A stretch of DNA of 55,954 nucleotides from Mesotaenium endlicherianum (GCA_009602735.1 WELA01010100.1:1-55954), one strand, 5' to 3'. Counted from the first letter of the stretch, positions 10,671 to 21,696 are shown. Translations and numbers: made by a program. The notes: generated by a model not told the origin, from the sequence alone.

Positions 10671-11174
10671 TCAGCTGCATTGGGAACAGAACCAAGCGTT
10701 GAGAGGGATGTCAAAGAGCGTTAGAGGAGGTGTCAAGCAGTACAAGTGATAATCAGCATTACATTGATCACATAGCAACATCCTGGCGGGGCCGTTAGAC
10801 CGCTGACAGACTCGACGAGGGTGATTGGCGGGCACGGTGGCCAACTGGGGATTGTGTTTGATACTGAGATTTGTTAGATGGCAAGGGACACAATTACGAA
10901 GGTGGTCGCGAGTAATGCACCCGTCAGACCCGACGAGTGTGAGGACCCCAGAAGGCGCGACGGCTGAGGCACAAAGGATAAGGGACTGACTGGAGAGGTT
11001 GAATGTGGATAAAGTTTGGCGCTTTAGATAGACACATTTTTCTACAGCGTAGGAAGGGATCAGGGGTTGATATAAGCCACTCTGCGTGTGAGCGTATCGA
11101 AGGGTATCTCCATGCTGAGCGATACGCAGATGGGCCATGGTCATGGGCATACGCGTTGGAATAGTAAAGAGCAA
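10671..11174 (-). pseudogene. D: PHD-finger region downstream of integrase
   Basis: The C-terminal part of this frame (about 10671-10815) reads RVCQRS...MLLCDQCNADYHLYCLTPPL...WFCSQC, matching the Cys4-His-Cys3 pattern of PHD fingers, which bind histone H3 tails. The first cysteine appears replaced by Arg. It sits where other gypsy integrases carry a chromodomain, so a chromatin-targeting role is the natural inference. The frame upstream of the finger is not recognisable. Confidence 0.6.
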
Positions 11175-11236
11175 GTGTGGATTCCCTCATGCAAGGCAGT
11201 GGGGTCAGTGAGAGATGGCAGTGTGTAAAGACGAGG

Positions 11237-12524
11237 CTAAAGTGAAAACGGGAGAACAAGGGCGCGACCATACAACAAAAGATAAGACAAGAAGGAGCAA
11301 AGCGCAGCCTGGCGGCTAGAGATATAATCCATCCAGGGCAATGCCAACTCCCGCTTTACGATTGTGTGTTTAAGGCTGTGCTTACACAAGCTACGCTTTA
11401 CCATTTGGACCATGCGTTTTGCAAGACCATTGGCTTGTGGGTGGTCGCGAGAGGCTAGGGAGAGGCTTGATGTATATAAGAGCGAGCAAGCAAGGCTGAA
11501 AATCTCAGTGCCTTGGTGGGTATGGACCTCGGCACAAGCGCCGTAGCAATCCACGACGCGGTCAAAGAATACGGATGCTATGCGAGCACTGGACTTGGAA
11601 GGGAGTGGGACCAGTTCCACCCACTTGGAAAAATGCTCAATGAGAACAAGCACGTATAGCTAACGGCAATCCGACAACGGCAACTCCCCAGCCAGATTCA
11701 GTGACCATTGATGGAACAGATCGCAGATAGGTAAAAGGTGCAGCTAGACCTTCCAGGCGGTGAAGCTGGCGCGCACTTTATCACACACCACGCACTGACG
11801 CACCCAACGGTGAATATTAGCATGCATATGCATCCACTAGTAAGAGATTTTGAGTAGGCGATAGGTACGTGGACACCGAAATGACCTTGCTGCTCGTGTG
11901 TGCGTTGCACCAAGAGCTCGCAACCAGTCGGCGCGGGGACAATATTGACGGCGTTGGGCAGCAGTCGCAGGAGATGATCGTCGCGCCACTGGTATCGGTG
12001 GCAGTGGTATTGGACGCGGTCCCATCCCGCACGATCTTCAGGGAGTGTCTTTGATTGCAGATAGGCAAGGGCGGCTGCATCCATTCAGATGTTGGGTGAG
12101 GCTAGCCTTGTGGGCGCAGCCCCTTCTACGTGCGGGTCGAGCAAGTAAATGGACAAGAGTTCTAGGAAAGGAGAGAGAAGCAAGAGGGAGAAAAAAAAAG
12201 ATGGGAACATGCTTGGCAGGAAGGAGATGATCTGGCTCTGCGGAGTTGCATCGAGCTTCCGCGAGGTCAGAGCAAGAAGGGTTGGGGTTGCGGCTGAGGC
12301 CGTCAACATCAAGGTTAGCGTGACCCTCCTTATGAATGATCAAGAAATTGTACTCTTGCAAGCTTAACGCTCATCGTGCATGATTGCCTGTGAGAGTCTG
12401 GTTAGTAAGCAGCCACTTAAGAGGCTGATGATCTGTGAAAAGAGTAAAGATCTGGCCGTAAAGGTAGTGACAAAAATGAACAACGTCCCAAATCGCGGCC
12501 AAGCACTCTCCCTCGTAGAAGCTA
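11237..12524 (-). pseudogene. D pol: RNase H end and integrase
   Basis: RNase H C-terminus at 12364-12524 and 12240-12361 (HKEGHANLDVDGLSR). The integrase N-terminal zinc-binding region is at about 11700-12080 (HEQQGHFGVH). The integrase core at 11237-11653 carries FSKWVELVPLP, THQGTEIF in the place of the usual SDQGTEF, and DHPQANGLAKRMVQ. Several frameshifts separate these parts. The sequence is clearly distinct from families A, B and C. Confidence 0.7.
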
Positions 12525-12555
12525 TGTGTAATGCTTTCTTGTAATGAATCAATAT

Positions 12556-13058
12556 TGTAGTGAAACAGATAGATAAAGTACTTAGTAAAACAGAATACTT
12601 TATCTATTCAAGACAAGGATCTTTGAACACAAGTGGTAGCTTCTTGAAAGAGAGATGGCTTCTTGAAAGTTAATATATTTCTGGATTTTGGCAAGTACAA
12701 GAGTGATTCTCCCATGTCTTTCTATGTTCTAGCTCTTGTTTATATACTTGCTACATAAGTAATTTCTAGGAAGGTGTATGTTGATGTGTTGGCACCCAAC
12801 ACATCCCAAAACTTGCCACCTCTTTCTAGAATAATGTACACATGTCCTTTTGACCTAAAAATGGCACATTTGACTTTTGCCACATGGAGTTCTTCTAGGT
12901 CTTTCCTCTAACTTCGAAAATGCCTTGGAAGGTTCAAAGGACATGAACCAAGTTACTAGAGTACCTATTCACACTTGACTCCACACAATACTACTCCAAA
13001 TATATTTGAAAACATTAAAATATATGCAAACTAATATATAATAACTCAAATCACTACA
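12556..13058 (-). repeat. B 3' LTR
   Basis: 503 bp; in element sense it starts TGTAGTGATTTG and ends TTTCACTACA. A TATATAAA box lies at 12739-12746. The adjacent plus-strand run of C at 13059-13070 is the polypurine tract (GGGGGGG in element sense). Confidence 0.93.
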
Positions 13059-13096
13059 TCACCCCCCCGATAGAAAAAGCGACGTCTCGGCGCGTC

Positions 13097-13222
13097 AAGT
13101 CAGGTCTTACACATGTGGAGCAAACTAGTCAACAGTTTCAAGTCAGATGCCACACATGTGAAGAGGACTAGTCAAAGGCGCCAAGTCAGGTGCTACACAT
13201 GTAAGGTAGACTAGGCAAGGTC
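13097..13222. repeat. Three tandem 43-bp repeats between B pol and 3' LTR
   Basis: Units start with AAGTCAGG/AAGTCAGA at 13097, 13140 and 13183 (period exactly 43). Each carries ACACATGT and ACTAGTCAA/ACTAGGCAA. They lie in the 770-bp non-coding stretch 13059-13827, which has no other recognisable feature. Confidence 0.8.
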
Positions 13223-13827
13223 GTAGGTGGTGTGACCTTATTGGCTAGCCTACTCCTTAATGATAAAGAAAATTGTACAAGTTGGCCCAGAATCTGCCAC
13301 GAACTCAAAAATTCATAGCGGCCACAGAACTGCTCCAAATCTGAAAATTCGAGTGCCAGACGGACCGCGTCGGAGAACTCTACCGGGTCACCAAATTTGA
13401 GAGCATTCTCATTTCTGGAGTGTCGTTGAGAGCTGAGAGAGTAGGCACTCCTCCAAATCTGTGCAGAAACTTCTGAAAATCATAAGTCCTTCTATACTTC
13501 TCCAAATTCTGCAAACTAAGTCTCAAACTGGGCGCTGTAAGATGTTCTACCAGAGTCTTGAGTTTCAGAGCATTCCAAGTTCAGGGGAGGGCACAATGTC
13601 AGAAGGCATATTCTGCCCTAACAATGCCAGCAGCCTGACCCCCTTCTACTTAGAGCATCATATCTCTCTCACCAGTGCTCCAAATTGAGCAAACTTGGAC
13701 TCTAAATGACCGGCTACTCATGGACTACAGCCAGGTAAATTTTCAGAATTTATTATGCAGAGACCTATTACCAGTAGCAGTTTTAGTTTTCTGTCCAGAA
13801 ACTGCGAGAAGAGAAGAGTGTCTAATG

Positions 13828-16800
13828 TCAATTTTTCCTCTTTCTTGTTCTTGCAGGCTGCCTCCAAGGGGTCTTCTGCTGCTTCTTGATGGTGGCAGGC
13901 TGCCTCCCTGAAGTCTTCGGGCTTCTAGTAGAGAGACTTGGGGCTGGTCCAAGATGGGGGTTGGCGGCATGGAAGCGCTTCAACTTTCTCTGAACTTTGT
14001 CAAGGTAGTGCGCCGCCACCCAACTATTCTCCGAATCTGGATATCCTTTCCACTTGATCAAGTATTGCTGCTGTCTCCTGAAATTTCTCATAGCCACTAT
14101 GTCTTCCACTTCGTACTCCAAATGATCATCCACTATTGTTGGGGCTGGTGGGGTTGTCACACGTCCTGGGAACTTGTTGTCGGGTTGCACATATGGCTTG
14201 AAGAGGGAAGCGTGGAATACGGGGTCGATGTGCATAGTCTGGGGAAGTTCTAGCTTGAAAGCAACGGGGTTGACTTGCTGGATAATCTTGAAGGGTCCCA
14301 AATACTTGGGAGAGAACTTGCTGCCGGCAGGCCTGTTGTTCAGGGAAATGTTCTTGGATGATAGTAACACGTTGTCACCCACTCTGTACGTAATTTCTCT
14401 TCTGGATCTGTTCGCCACTCTTGCTTGAGCATCTTGCGCGTGTTGTAGAGCTTTCTTCGCTGCTGTAAGGGCTGCTTCTAATGTCTCCATAAAATCTGTG
14501 GCTGCAGGTACTTCATCATGGCCAGCCGTGAAGCTCAGTGGCGTGGTCGGATGGAAGCCATAGTTGAGGAAGAATGGGGACTCTTGGGTAGAGGCCTGCG
14601 TAGTGTTGTTGTAGGCAAACTCGAGGGGGGTCAAGTACATGTCCCAGTCTTGCTCGAGGGTAGACACGTAGGCCTTTAGAGAGGTCTTTAGGGTACGATT
14701 CATACGCTCGGTTTGCCCATCTGATTGTGGGTGGTAGGCAGTAGACATATCCAGCGATGTACCCAAGTTCTTGAAGAGATTTTTCCAGAAATGGCTTGTG
14801 AATCTTGGATCTCTATCTGACACAATTCTTGATGGTAGTCCATGGAGTCGGAAGATGTTGTCAAAGATGAGTCTTGCAAGTTGTGGTGCTGTAGCCTTAG
14901 TCGTCGTGGGAATAAAATGAGCCATCTTGGTAAGTCTGTCCACCGCCGTGAGTATTGCATTATGGCCTCGAGGTGTCACGGGCAAGTCCACGATAAGGTC
15001 CATTGAGATGTCCGTCCATTGTCTTTCGGGGATTGGTAGTGGTTGGAGGAGTCCTCCCGCCTTTTGCGATGATGGCTTGATTCTTTGGCATGTGTCACAG
15101 CTCCTGCAGTACTCCTTGACTTGCTTAGACATGCCTGGCCAACAATAAGTCCTAGCTAGAACGCCCGTGGTCCTTAGGATTCCAAAGTGTCCTCCAAGAG
15201 GGTTGTCGTGTGCTTCTCGTAGAAGCAAGAGCCGGAGGTCTAAGTCATTAGGAACACATCTCTGGCCCGTATCTTGCCTCACCCAATAATTGCCTTCTTG
15301 CTTCTTGCATGGGTCCAAGGCTGCTTCTCCGTTCTTGTAGTAAGGGTCTCTTTCATAGGCGGCTGAAAATCGAGCTTCCAGATCTGTCTTCAGGGATACC
15401 ATCACTGCATTTAATTGCAGTCTTGAGAGGGGGTCAGCCGGGTTTGTCTTGCCGGGCTGGTACTGAATCGTGATGTTGTATTGTTGCAAGTATCCGCTCC
15501 ATCTTGCTTGTCTCCTTGAGAGATACGGCTGCGTTTGGAGGTGCTTTAACGCCTCGTGGTCCGTGGTGACCAGTACTTTGCGTCCTTCAACGTAGCAGCG
15601 CCAAACCTTCAAGGCATGTACAATCGCCAATGCCTCTCGCTCCGTGGTTGTATAATTTTGCTCGGCTGGATTTAGCTTCCTTGACTCGTAGGCGATGGGC
15701 TGCAGTCCCTTGCCTTGGTCTTGAAGCAGGATTGCTCCTATTGCATAGGAAGATGCATCGGTGATGACGTGGAAGGGCCAATCTGGGTTTGGACTTGGGA
15801 GTGTGAGCACCGGGGATGTGGTCAATCTTCGCTTTAACTCTTGAAATGCCTCTTCCTCTTTCTCGGTCCATGTATATAGCCTGTCCTTCTTGAGTAGATC
15901 TGTCAGGGGGGCTGCTATGTGCGAGAAGCCTTGGATGAATTTTCTGTACCAATTGGCAAATCCCAAGAATGACTGGAGTTCTTTCTTGGTCGTGGGGGTT
16001 GGCCATTCCTCCACCACCGTGGTCTTCTTGGGGTCCATCTTGATGCCATCAGCAGTCACGTGGAGACCTAGGAACTCCACTTCTTGTTTGGCAAACTCGC
16101 ACTTTGACTCCTTCGCAAATAGCTTGTTTTGCTTCAATACTTCAAGGACTTCTTTCAAGTGTCTCGCATGCTCTTCAAGGGTCTTGCTGTAGATAAGGAT
16201 GTCATCGATGAATACCACCACAAATCTGTCCAACATGGGCTGAAATATGGTGTTCATCATAGTCATGAAAGTTGCTGGCGCGTTGGTGAGTCCAAATGGC
16301 AGGACCATGAACTCAAAATGTCCATATCTTGTCCTGAATGCCGTCTTCTCTATGTCCGGTTCTGCGATGCGAATCTGGTGGTAGCCGCTCCGTAAGTCAA
16401 TCTTCGTGAAGTACTTGGCTCCAACCAGCCGGTCCATGAGCTCATCCATGCGCGGCAGCGGGTATCGATTCTTGATGGTGATCTTGTTGAGGGCGCGATA
16501 GTCCACACACATCCTCAAGGTACCATCTTTCTTCTTGACAAATAGCACCGGGGCTCCAAATGGCGACTTGCTAGGTCGAATGAAGCCATGCTCCAGTAGC
16601 TCCTTGATTTGCTTCTTGACTTCGTCTAGCTCCGTGTATGACATTTTGAACGTAGGCCGAGAGATGGGCTTGCTTCCGGGCTCCAACTCTATCTTGTGGT
16701 CTACGAATCTTTTGGGGGGTAGGCCCTTGGGCAATTCCGGGGAGAACACTTCTTTGTAGTCCTCTAAGACTTCTTGTATCTCCTTGGGAACGGGGCTGCC

Positions 16801-17493
16801 TTCTTGACTCTCGATGTCTTTCTTGATGTCTTTTGGCGTGATCAAGGCCAAAAGAAGCTCGTGTCCCTTCCTCACAAGTCTCTTGAGTTGGAGGGCGGAC
16901 AATAGTATCTCGTGTGCCGGCTTCTGGATGTCTTGGGTCTGGATATTCTGGATTGCGCGCAAAATACAGATTCTTGAAGTGATGTCATTCTTGATCTTGA
17001 TAGTACCGGTCCTCCAATCAACTTGGGGGTTGTGCTTGGTCAACCAAGGCGTCCCTAGGATGACGTCGTACTTGCCCAATTGCATGGGGGAGAACACTAC
17101 TCTATCCTTGAAGGACTTGATAGAGAGTGCCAAGGGGTACGTCTTCTTGGAAGGGGTAGTATAGGAGAATCCATCGGGCATCATAATCTCCTCGTCGTGG
17201 TCAAGAGTTCGCATAGTAATACCGTGCTTGGTGGCAAAATCTGCAGCAATGAAGTTGCCTTGAGCTCCGCTATCCACCAAGATGTGGACCTTCTCTCCTC
17301 CAAGGTAACCTCTCAAACTCATTGGGGCTGGAACGTCGTCTTCAACGGGGGTCTCCACCTCACTTGGCGTGTTGCCTTCTCGTGAAGTGGGTCTTGGGGT
17401 GGTAGGCTCCTGGCCTACCGGCGCTGTCCGTTTTTTGACAACTTTTTGGGGCATGAAAGTGCACGATGGCCCTTTTCCTTGCAATAAAAGCAT
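13828..17493 (-). CDS. pol: B pol polyprotein (protease, RT, RNase H, integrase, chromodomain)
   Basis: One open frame of 1221 codons, expressed by -1 frameshift from gag (overlap 17415-17493), so the Met at 17493 is not the real start. Aspartic protease: LVDSGAQG (Asp about 74). Reverse transcriptase about 290-480, with [12 protein letters not shown] and catalytic FIDD (about 428-431). RNase H about 575-690, with [14 protein letters not shown] and TTDHEAL. Integrase: zinc-binding H..H..C..C (about 762-803), Asp in [10 protein letters not shown] (about 832), Asp in VSDRDPRF (about 893), Glu in [10 protein letters not shown] (about 929). C-terminal chromodomain about 1135-1190 ([22 protein letters not shown]), a module that directs chromovirus integration to modified histones. 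The basic tail contains a short WRQPA-type repeat. Confidence 0.96.
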   Translation of the reverse strand: MLLLQGKGPSCTFMPQKVVKKRTAPVGQEPTTPRPTSREGNTPSEVETPVEDDVPAPMSLRGYLGGEKVHILVDSGAQGNFIAADFATKHGITMRTLDHDEEIMMPDGFSYTTPSKKTYPLALSIKSFKDRVVFSPMQLGKYDVILGTPWLTKHNPQVDWRTGTIKIKNDITSRICILRAIQNIQTQDIQKPAHEILLSALQLKRLVRKGHELLLALITPKDIKKDIESQEGSPVPKEIQEVLEDYKEVFSPELPKGLPPKRFVDHKIELEPGSKPISRPTFKMSYTELDEVKKQIKELLEHGFIRPSKSPFGAPVLFVKKKDGTLRMCVDYRALNKITIKNRYPLPRMDELMDRLVGAKYFTKIDLRSGYHQIRIAEPDIEKTAFRTRYGHFEFMVLPFGLTNAPATFMTMMNTIFQPMLDRFVVVFIDDILIYSKTLEEHARHLKEVLEVLKQNKLFAKESKCEFAKQEVEFLGLHVTADGIKMDPKKTTVVEEWPTPTTKKELQSFLGFANWYRKFIQGFSHIAAPLTDLLKKDRLYTWTEKEEEAFQELKRRLTTSPVLTLPSPNPDWPFHVITDASSYAIGAILLQDQGKGLQPIAYESRKLNPAEQNYTTTEREALAIVHALKVWRCYVEGRKVLVTTDHEALKHLQTQPYLSRRQARWSGYLQQYNITIQYQPGKTNPADPLSRLQLNAVMVSLKTDLEARFSAAYERDPYYKNGEAALDPCKKQEGNYWVRQDTGQRCVPNDLDLRLLLLREAHDNPLGGHFGILRTTGVLARTYCWPGMSKQVKEYCRSCDTCQRIKPSSQKAGGLLQPLPIPERQWTDISMDLIVDLPVTPRGHNAILTAVDRLTKMAHFIPTTTKATAPQLARLIFDNIFRLHGLPSRIVSDRDPRFTSHFWKNLFKNLGTSLDMSTAYHPQSDGQTERMNRTLKTSLKAYVSTLEQDWDMYLTPLEFAYNNTTQASTQESPFFLNYGFHPTTPLSFTAGHDEVPAATDFMETLEAALTAAKKALQHAQDAQARVANRSRREITYRVGDNVLLSSKNISLNNRPAGSKFSPKYLGPFKIIQQVNPVAFKLELPQTMHIDPVFHASLFKPYVQPDNKFPGRVTTPPAPTIVDDHLEYEVEDIVAMRNFRRQQQYLIKWKGYPDSENSWVAAHYLDKVQRKLKRFHAANPHLGPAPSLSTRSPKTSGRQPATIKKQQKTPWRQPARTRKRKN
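17406..17436 (-). promoter_or_regulatory. -1 ribosomal frameshift signal at B gag/pol junction
   Basis: In gag frame the mRNA reads TCA AAA AAC GGA: a canonical A_AAA_AAC slippery heptamer (17430-17436). About ten bases downstream is a perfect 7-bp hairpin, GGTAGGC/GCCTACC with loop CAGGA. The gag stop TAG lies in its 5' arm. The pol frame is -1 relative to gag, as this signal predicts. Confidence 0.8.
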
Positions 17494-18695
17494 AGTCCAG
17501 CCGTCATGAGAGCTTCTTTTTCAGCCGGGGAGAGTCTTGCTTTCACTCCTTGCTGGTTTCTTGCATCATAAGTGTCATTGGAGGGTCTTCCACTCTTCCG
17601 GGCAGCCGCGGGGTCCCTTTTAATAACTCCGATTTCCATGGGTGTGGGTCCAGATTCGGATGTGGAAGGGGCTGCGTACACCCGCGTCGTCGGTACCCGT
17701 GAAGATGAAGGCACGGAGTGCTTGAAATCCAAGGTATCCACCTTTTGGGCCACTTCAATGATCTTTGAGAAGTCCGTCAAGTCGCGTAACTCCACTTCCT
17801 TTGCCACCTTGGGTTTGAGGCCAAAGATGTAGCGGTCAATCTTCTCCTCGAGAGACATGTTGGGGATCTCAAGAGTGAGGGCGTGAAATCTGGATGTATA
17901 CTCTTGAACGGACGTCGTTTGCTTGAGATGGTGGAGCTTTCCTCGGGCAATCTTCTCCGCATTGATGGGCATGAATTGCTTCTTGAGGGCCTCACGAAAA
18001 TCTGCCCATCTTGCATATGATGGTGGGGGCTCTTGGCCGAGCATGGGGTGCGCCATAGCTTGATATATAGCCGCTTGATAGTTACGCCACCATGATGTTG
18101 CTGCTCCTCTAAGTAAGGTAACGGCAAAGGGAACGTAGTCCTCCTCGGGTACTTCAAGGAATGCGAGGTACGTCTCCACTTGGTAGAGCCATAAATTCAG
18201 GTTGGCACCTTTCCCGGGGTTGAAAGTGTCGGGTTTGCCGGGCTTGATGAGTTTCCTTGCTCTCGTTGGCTCTTGTGGAGGCGCTTGAGCCGGGGCTGGA
18301 TTTTGAGCATTGCTCGCAATAGGGGCAACCATGGCAGCCATAGCTTCTCTTGACGCTTGCACGGTTGCTTCATAGGTGGCCAAGCCCACTTGGTTGTGGA
18401 CGGTCATTAGGAAGGCTGCCCACTCATTTGCGGGAACTCCTTGTGGTGGGGTCAACTTTGCTATAGCGGCTGCCACGGGATTTGACGGTGCTCCTCCTTG
18501 TGGTGCTTCTTGTTGTTGGAGATTTCCTTGAGTAGGCTCTCCCATCGACGCTGGAGGAGGGTGTGCTCCTCCTTGTGGTGCTTCTTGTTGTTGCAGATTT
18601 TCTTGAGTGGGCTCTCCCATCGGCGCTGGAGGAGGGTGTCTTGGAGAGGAAGGGCTTCCTTCGAAAGCTTGCTGTTGGTCTTGAGGATCGGCCAT
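17415..18695 (-). CDS. gag: B gag polyprotein
   Basis: 426 codons. A Pro/Gln/Gly-rich N-terminus contains two adjacent copies of a roughly 25-residue unit ([18 protein letters not shown]). Then comes a retrotransposon gag (capsid) domain (about residues 150-330, [17 protein letters not shown]). Near the end is a CCHC zinc knuckle ([14 protein letters not shown]) for RNA binding. It starts about 25 bp after the primer site and ends at a TAG that follows the slippery heptamer by four codons. Role: virus-like particle structure and RNA packaging. Confidence 0.93.
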   Translation of the reverse strand: MADPQDQQQAFEGSPSSPRHPPPAPMGEPTQENLQQQEAPQGGAHPPPASMGEPTQGNLQQQEAPQGGAPSNPVAAAIAKLTPPQGVPANEWAAFLMTVHNQVGLATYEATVQASREAMAAMVAPIASNAQNPAPAQAPPQEPTRARKLIKPGKPDTFNPGKGANLNLWLYQVETYLAFLEVPEEDYVPFAVTLLRGAATSWWRNYQAAIYQAMAHPMLGQEPPPSYARWADFREALKKQFMPINAEKIARGKLHHLKQTTSVQEYTSRFHALTLEIPNMSLEEKIDRYIFGLKPKVAKEVELRDLTDFSKIIEVAQKVDTLDFKHSVPSSSRVPTTRVYAAPSTSESGPTPMEIGVIKRDPAAARKSGRPSNDTYDARNQQGVKARLSPAEKEALMTAGLCFYCKEKGHRALSCPKKLSKNGQRR

Positions 18696-18720
18696 CTTCT
18701 TGTGCTACCAAAGTGCCTAG

Positions 18721-18731
18721 CTCCGATACCA
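18721..18731 (-). other. B primer binding site
   Basis: TGGTATCGGAG(C) in element sense, one base after the end of the 5' LTR. It resembles the TGGTATCAGAGC initiator-Met tRNA primer site of plant LTR elements, with one difference that is shared by all families here. Confidence 0.8.
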
Positions 18732-18732
18732 C

Positions 18733-19235
18733 TGTAGTGAAACAGATAGATAAAGTACTTAGTAAAACAGAATACTTTATCTATTCAAGACAAGGATCTT
18801 TGAACACAAGTGGTAGCTTCTTGAAAGAGAGATGGCTTCTTGAAAGTTAATATATTTCTGGATTTTGGCAAGTACAAGAGTGATTCTGGAATGTCTTTCT
18901 ATGTTCTAGCTCTTGTTTATATACTTGCTACATAAGTAATTTCTAGGAAGGTGTATGTTGATGTGTTGGCACCCAACACATCCCAAAACTTGCCACCTCT
19001 TTCTAGAATAATGTACACATGTCCTTTTGACCTAAAAATGGCACATCTGACTTTTGCCACATGGAGTTCTTCTAGGTCTTTCCTCTAACTTCGAAAATGC
19101 CTTGGAAGGTTCAAAGGACATGAACCAAGTTACTAGAGTACCTATTCACACTTGACTCCACACAATACTACTCCAAATATATTTGAAAACATTAAAATAT
19201 ATGCGAACTAATATATAATAACTCAAATCACTACA
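18733..19235 (-). repeat. B 5' LTR
   Basis: 503 bp, nearly identical to 12556-13058. The TATATAAA promoter box is at 18916-18923 in minus-strand sense. TSD AATAT follows at 19236. Confidence 0.93.
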
Positions 19236-19943
19236 AATATGTTGGTAGTTATAATATTCACTTTTATATAATAGTTAAATAAGTTCAGCTTGCTGAACTT
19301 AAGTTAATATTCAGTCTTCTGGACTTTACATCATTACCAATTTAATGACTCACCCGAAAGCAGCAGGCCGAAGTCAACTTAGGTCAGCTTGCTGACACAT
19401 TCCTTGACAGCCAGCTGACTTCCGTACTCGATAGCAGCAAACTGCCTAGATATGCATCTAAGTGTGATATGCTAGACGAATGGCCAGATGACATCCTTCG
19501 GATGGATGGCGATTCGGAATGATGGGAGATGGTGGTGGATTTGGTTAACCAAGATCCTACCAATGTGGTTAACTCCCGGGTAGGCGGTGCCATCGCACTT
19601 GCCGTTGAACAGTAAAATCAATCCATGTACATATGCTAGACATTGCTCTTGAGTTCGGCATTTGGATACGAGGCCAACTCTCTTGTAGTGCTTACTCAGA
19701 GATATCTGAATTCAAGACGAGAAGCCATTGATACGCACTGCCTTCTAACCTTGCTTATGTATGAGTTTACTGATTGCCTTAGTGATGCGAGTTCACTTGC
19801 ATTTGACTCGCGAGTATTGTCCACTGCTAGTGTGTTGTCTTTTGCTGTTTAATCAGTTAACAGAAAGTATCACAAAGATTACTCGCTGATATAAAGATCT
19901 TCATTAATTGTTTATCGCTTATTGGTAAGTCGATTCATTTTGA

Positions 19944-19956
19944 GGTATCGGAGCAG
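19944..19956 (+). other. A4 primer binding site
   Basis: GGTATCGGAGCAG directly after the LTR. The first bases are changed (GAGG instead of GTGG) relative to A5, so priming may be impaired. Confidence 0.65.
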
Positions 19957-19975
19957 TTATCACAGTCTTCTTCGT

Positions 19976-20989
19976 ATGGTAAGGACAAGGTCTCAGACTA
20001 GCAACTCCCGAGACATGGAGAACCAGGATAACGAGAATGTCGAAAACCAGGCGGAAAGCCATGTAGCGGGAACCCGTACCTATTCTGAAGCAGTGGCAGA
20101 ACCTGCAGCTAGAGAGGCTGCGGATGAGGCAGCTGCTATTACCGCAGTCGTAGCACAGCAGGTTGAGGAGGAGAGAGTCAGATTAGAAGCCGAACGATTA
20201 GCAAAAGCTGCTGAAGATGCAGAAAGGAGGGAAGGACAGCCAGCGAACGAACGAACTGTCAAAGAACTTATGGCAGCAAGGGCCAATATTCTGAATCCAC
20301 CTCCTGCTGAGCAACTCAATGTGCCTCTAGGTCAAATTCGTGACCGGCTGATTGCAGCAAGAATTGCTCTTGCAGGAGCGAGAGGGACTATTGAGGGCAC
20401 TACTCAGCGAGTGGATGCCACTGCTGTTGCTGCATTTGTTGGACTTTCACCTCAGACTGTAGATTTGGGAGCATTATTTGTGCAAATGCAGTCGCAAACG
20501 GCGAGCGTGTATCAGTCCCAACAAGAGGACAAAAGAATTATAATGTCTTTGCTGCGTGACAGAGACCAACCGGGTTCTCAAACCACTGGTGGTGGTGGCA
20601 GAGGGCCTAGTAAGCCTAAGCCAAAACCTCCCCAAGACTATGATCCTGAGGAAAACAAAAAGTATTACCCGATCAAGTTTGTCGCTGATGTTGAGCAGTG
20701 GCTGCAAAACTTCCCAGAATTGCAAGATTACGAGAAGGTTAGGCACACCGGTGCGCTACTCAAAGGCAGTGTAGCAAACTGGTGGCTGTATTGGAAAGGA
20801 GAGCGTAAGGCTCAGCAACTCGGTGACCCTACTTGGGTAGAGTTTGTCGAGAAACTGCATGAGAAGTTTGATGTCATCAATCAGCATGAAAAAGCTATCT
20901 ATGCAATTATCTCCTTGACATTGAAGCAGACCACTTCAAATGCTGAGTTTGCTCCAATAAGCCGACTGACCTCCCTAAGAAAAACATAG
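19976..20989 (+). pseudogene. gag: A4 gag, C-terminally truncated
   Basis: Starts MVRTRSQTS and matches the A5 gag (34447-35925): an Ala/Glu-rich coiled N-terminus, a Pro/Lys linker (PSKPKPKPPQDYDPE), then the gag capsid domain with WWLYWKGERK. Near 20953 the frame jumps out of gag into RNase H sequence, so the last part of the capsid domain and the zinc knuckle are lost. The final codons to 20989 belong to the fusion. Confidence 0.85.
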
Positions 20990-21102
20990 GGTATGTGTGG
21001 GGAGTAGAGCAGCAAGCTGCCTTCCAAACCCTTAAAGATGCTCACTGTTCTGCCCAAGTCTTAGCTGTGTATGATCTCAGCAACCCTGTGCAGGTGGTTA
21101 CT
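20955..21102 (+). pseudogene. A4 pol: RNase H start, left part
   Basis: Reads [18 protein letters not shown]... up to VQVVT, then is interrupted by A5. The sentence resumes as DASDFAMGA at 36706, showing that both parts were once one frame. The TTACT at 21098-21102 is the A5 target duplication. Confidence 0.8.
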
Positions 21103-21623
21103 TGAAATGAATCGACTTACCAAATAGGCGATGAACAATTAATAAAGATCTTTATATCAGCAAGTAATTTTTATGGATTTTCCGTTAACTGATTAAACTG
21201 TAACGATCTGAGCTTTTTAGGCGTATTTGGGACGTTTTCCCAATCACCTAAAATACGTTATACTATTTATCATAACTTATTTGATAAACGATTGCATCAC
21301 ATTGAATTATTTGCCACACACGTGTGCCGATTAATTCCCGGTCGATTGGCGAAACGACCGAGATACTATTGCAAAAAGCGTCGTAACGTAATTCGACTAC
21401 TTCGCAAAAGTACGACATGGTTATTCATAAAGTTACTTTGAATAATTATGAGATGATAATTTACTTAATCATTGTTTGATTAAGTTATTTCGATTGTCAT
21501 TATTACGAATAATGGACAATCACAGATTTCGGATTACGACTAGTCGTAATACGAAGAAACTGTCGTATCATTAATACGAACAAACAGTCGTAAAGTCAAA
21601 CGAAACGGAATATGCAAAGTCGC

Positions 21624-21696
21624 TTTGCATCCGAGCGGATTCGAACCCGCAACTTTTGTTTGAAACCTTCACACCTAACCGATTGGCCAAAGTAAC
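21624..21696 (-). other. tRNA-like segment (box A/box B) in C 5' LTR, antisense
   Basis: On the minus strand, TGGCCAATCGG (21679-21689) fits a pol III box A. GGTTCGAATCC (21637-21647) is a perfect box B, with tRNA-like spacing of 42 nt. Acceptor and T stems do not pair properly, so it is not a functional tRNA. The 3' LTR has the same pair at 27346-27356 and 27388-27398. Confidence 0.6.

Larger units (their letters stand above)
10184..12524 (-). mobile_element. D: degenerate Ty3/gypsy element with PHD finger
   Basis: Minus-strand gypsy remnant cut on the high side by the C' insertion at 12525 and on the low side by A2. In pol order it holds RNase H (FYEGECLAAIWD and FTDHQPLKWLL, about 12400-12520), an RNase H/integrase linker (VDGLSR), integrase zinc-binding and core regions, and then a PHD-like finger. 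Unlike families A, B and C there is no chromodomain visible. No LTR of its own can be delimited; 10184-10670 holds no recognisable protein. Confidence 0.7.
12556..19235 (-). mobile_element. B: young Ty3/gypsy chromovirus with intact gag and pol frames
   Basis: 6680-bp element bounded by two 503-bp LTRs and the 5-bp target duplication AATAT (12551-12555 and 19236-19240). By eye the LTRs differ at about five positions (about 99 % identical), which points to a recent insertion. gag and pol frames are uninterrupted and linked by an apparent -1 frameshift signal. This is the only element in the window that looks potentially active. Confidence 0.93.
12540..19942 (+). repeat. A4 5' LTR, split by element B (pieces 12540-12555 and 19236-19942)
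   Basis: The LTR opens TGTAATGAATCAATAT and resumes after B at the duplicated AATAT (19236-19240). It contains a TATAAAG at 19890-19896 close to its 3' end and several CAGC..GCTG palindromes in U3, for example the perfect 9-bp inverted repeat at 19281-19300. Confidence 0.8.

Noticed and set aside
12156..12361. Small plus-strand frames between 11364 and 12367
   Set aside because: Opposite the degenerate D integrase/RNase H, with no domain and no conservation visible.
13097..13222. CRISPR-like array
   Set aside because: Three contiguous 43-bp tandem units with no spacers, inside a eukaryotic retrotransposon.
21624..21696. A functional tRNA gene
   Set aside because: Box A and B are good, but acceptor and T stems do not pair and no proper anticodon arm forms.
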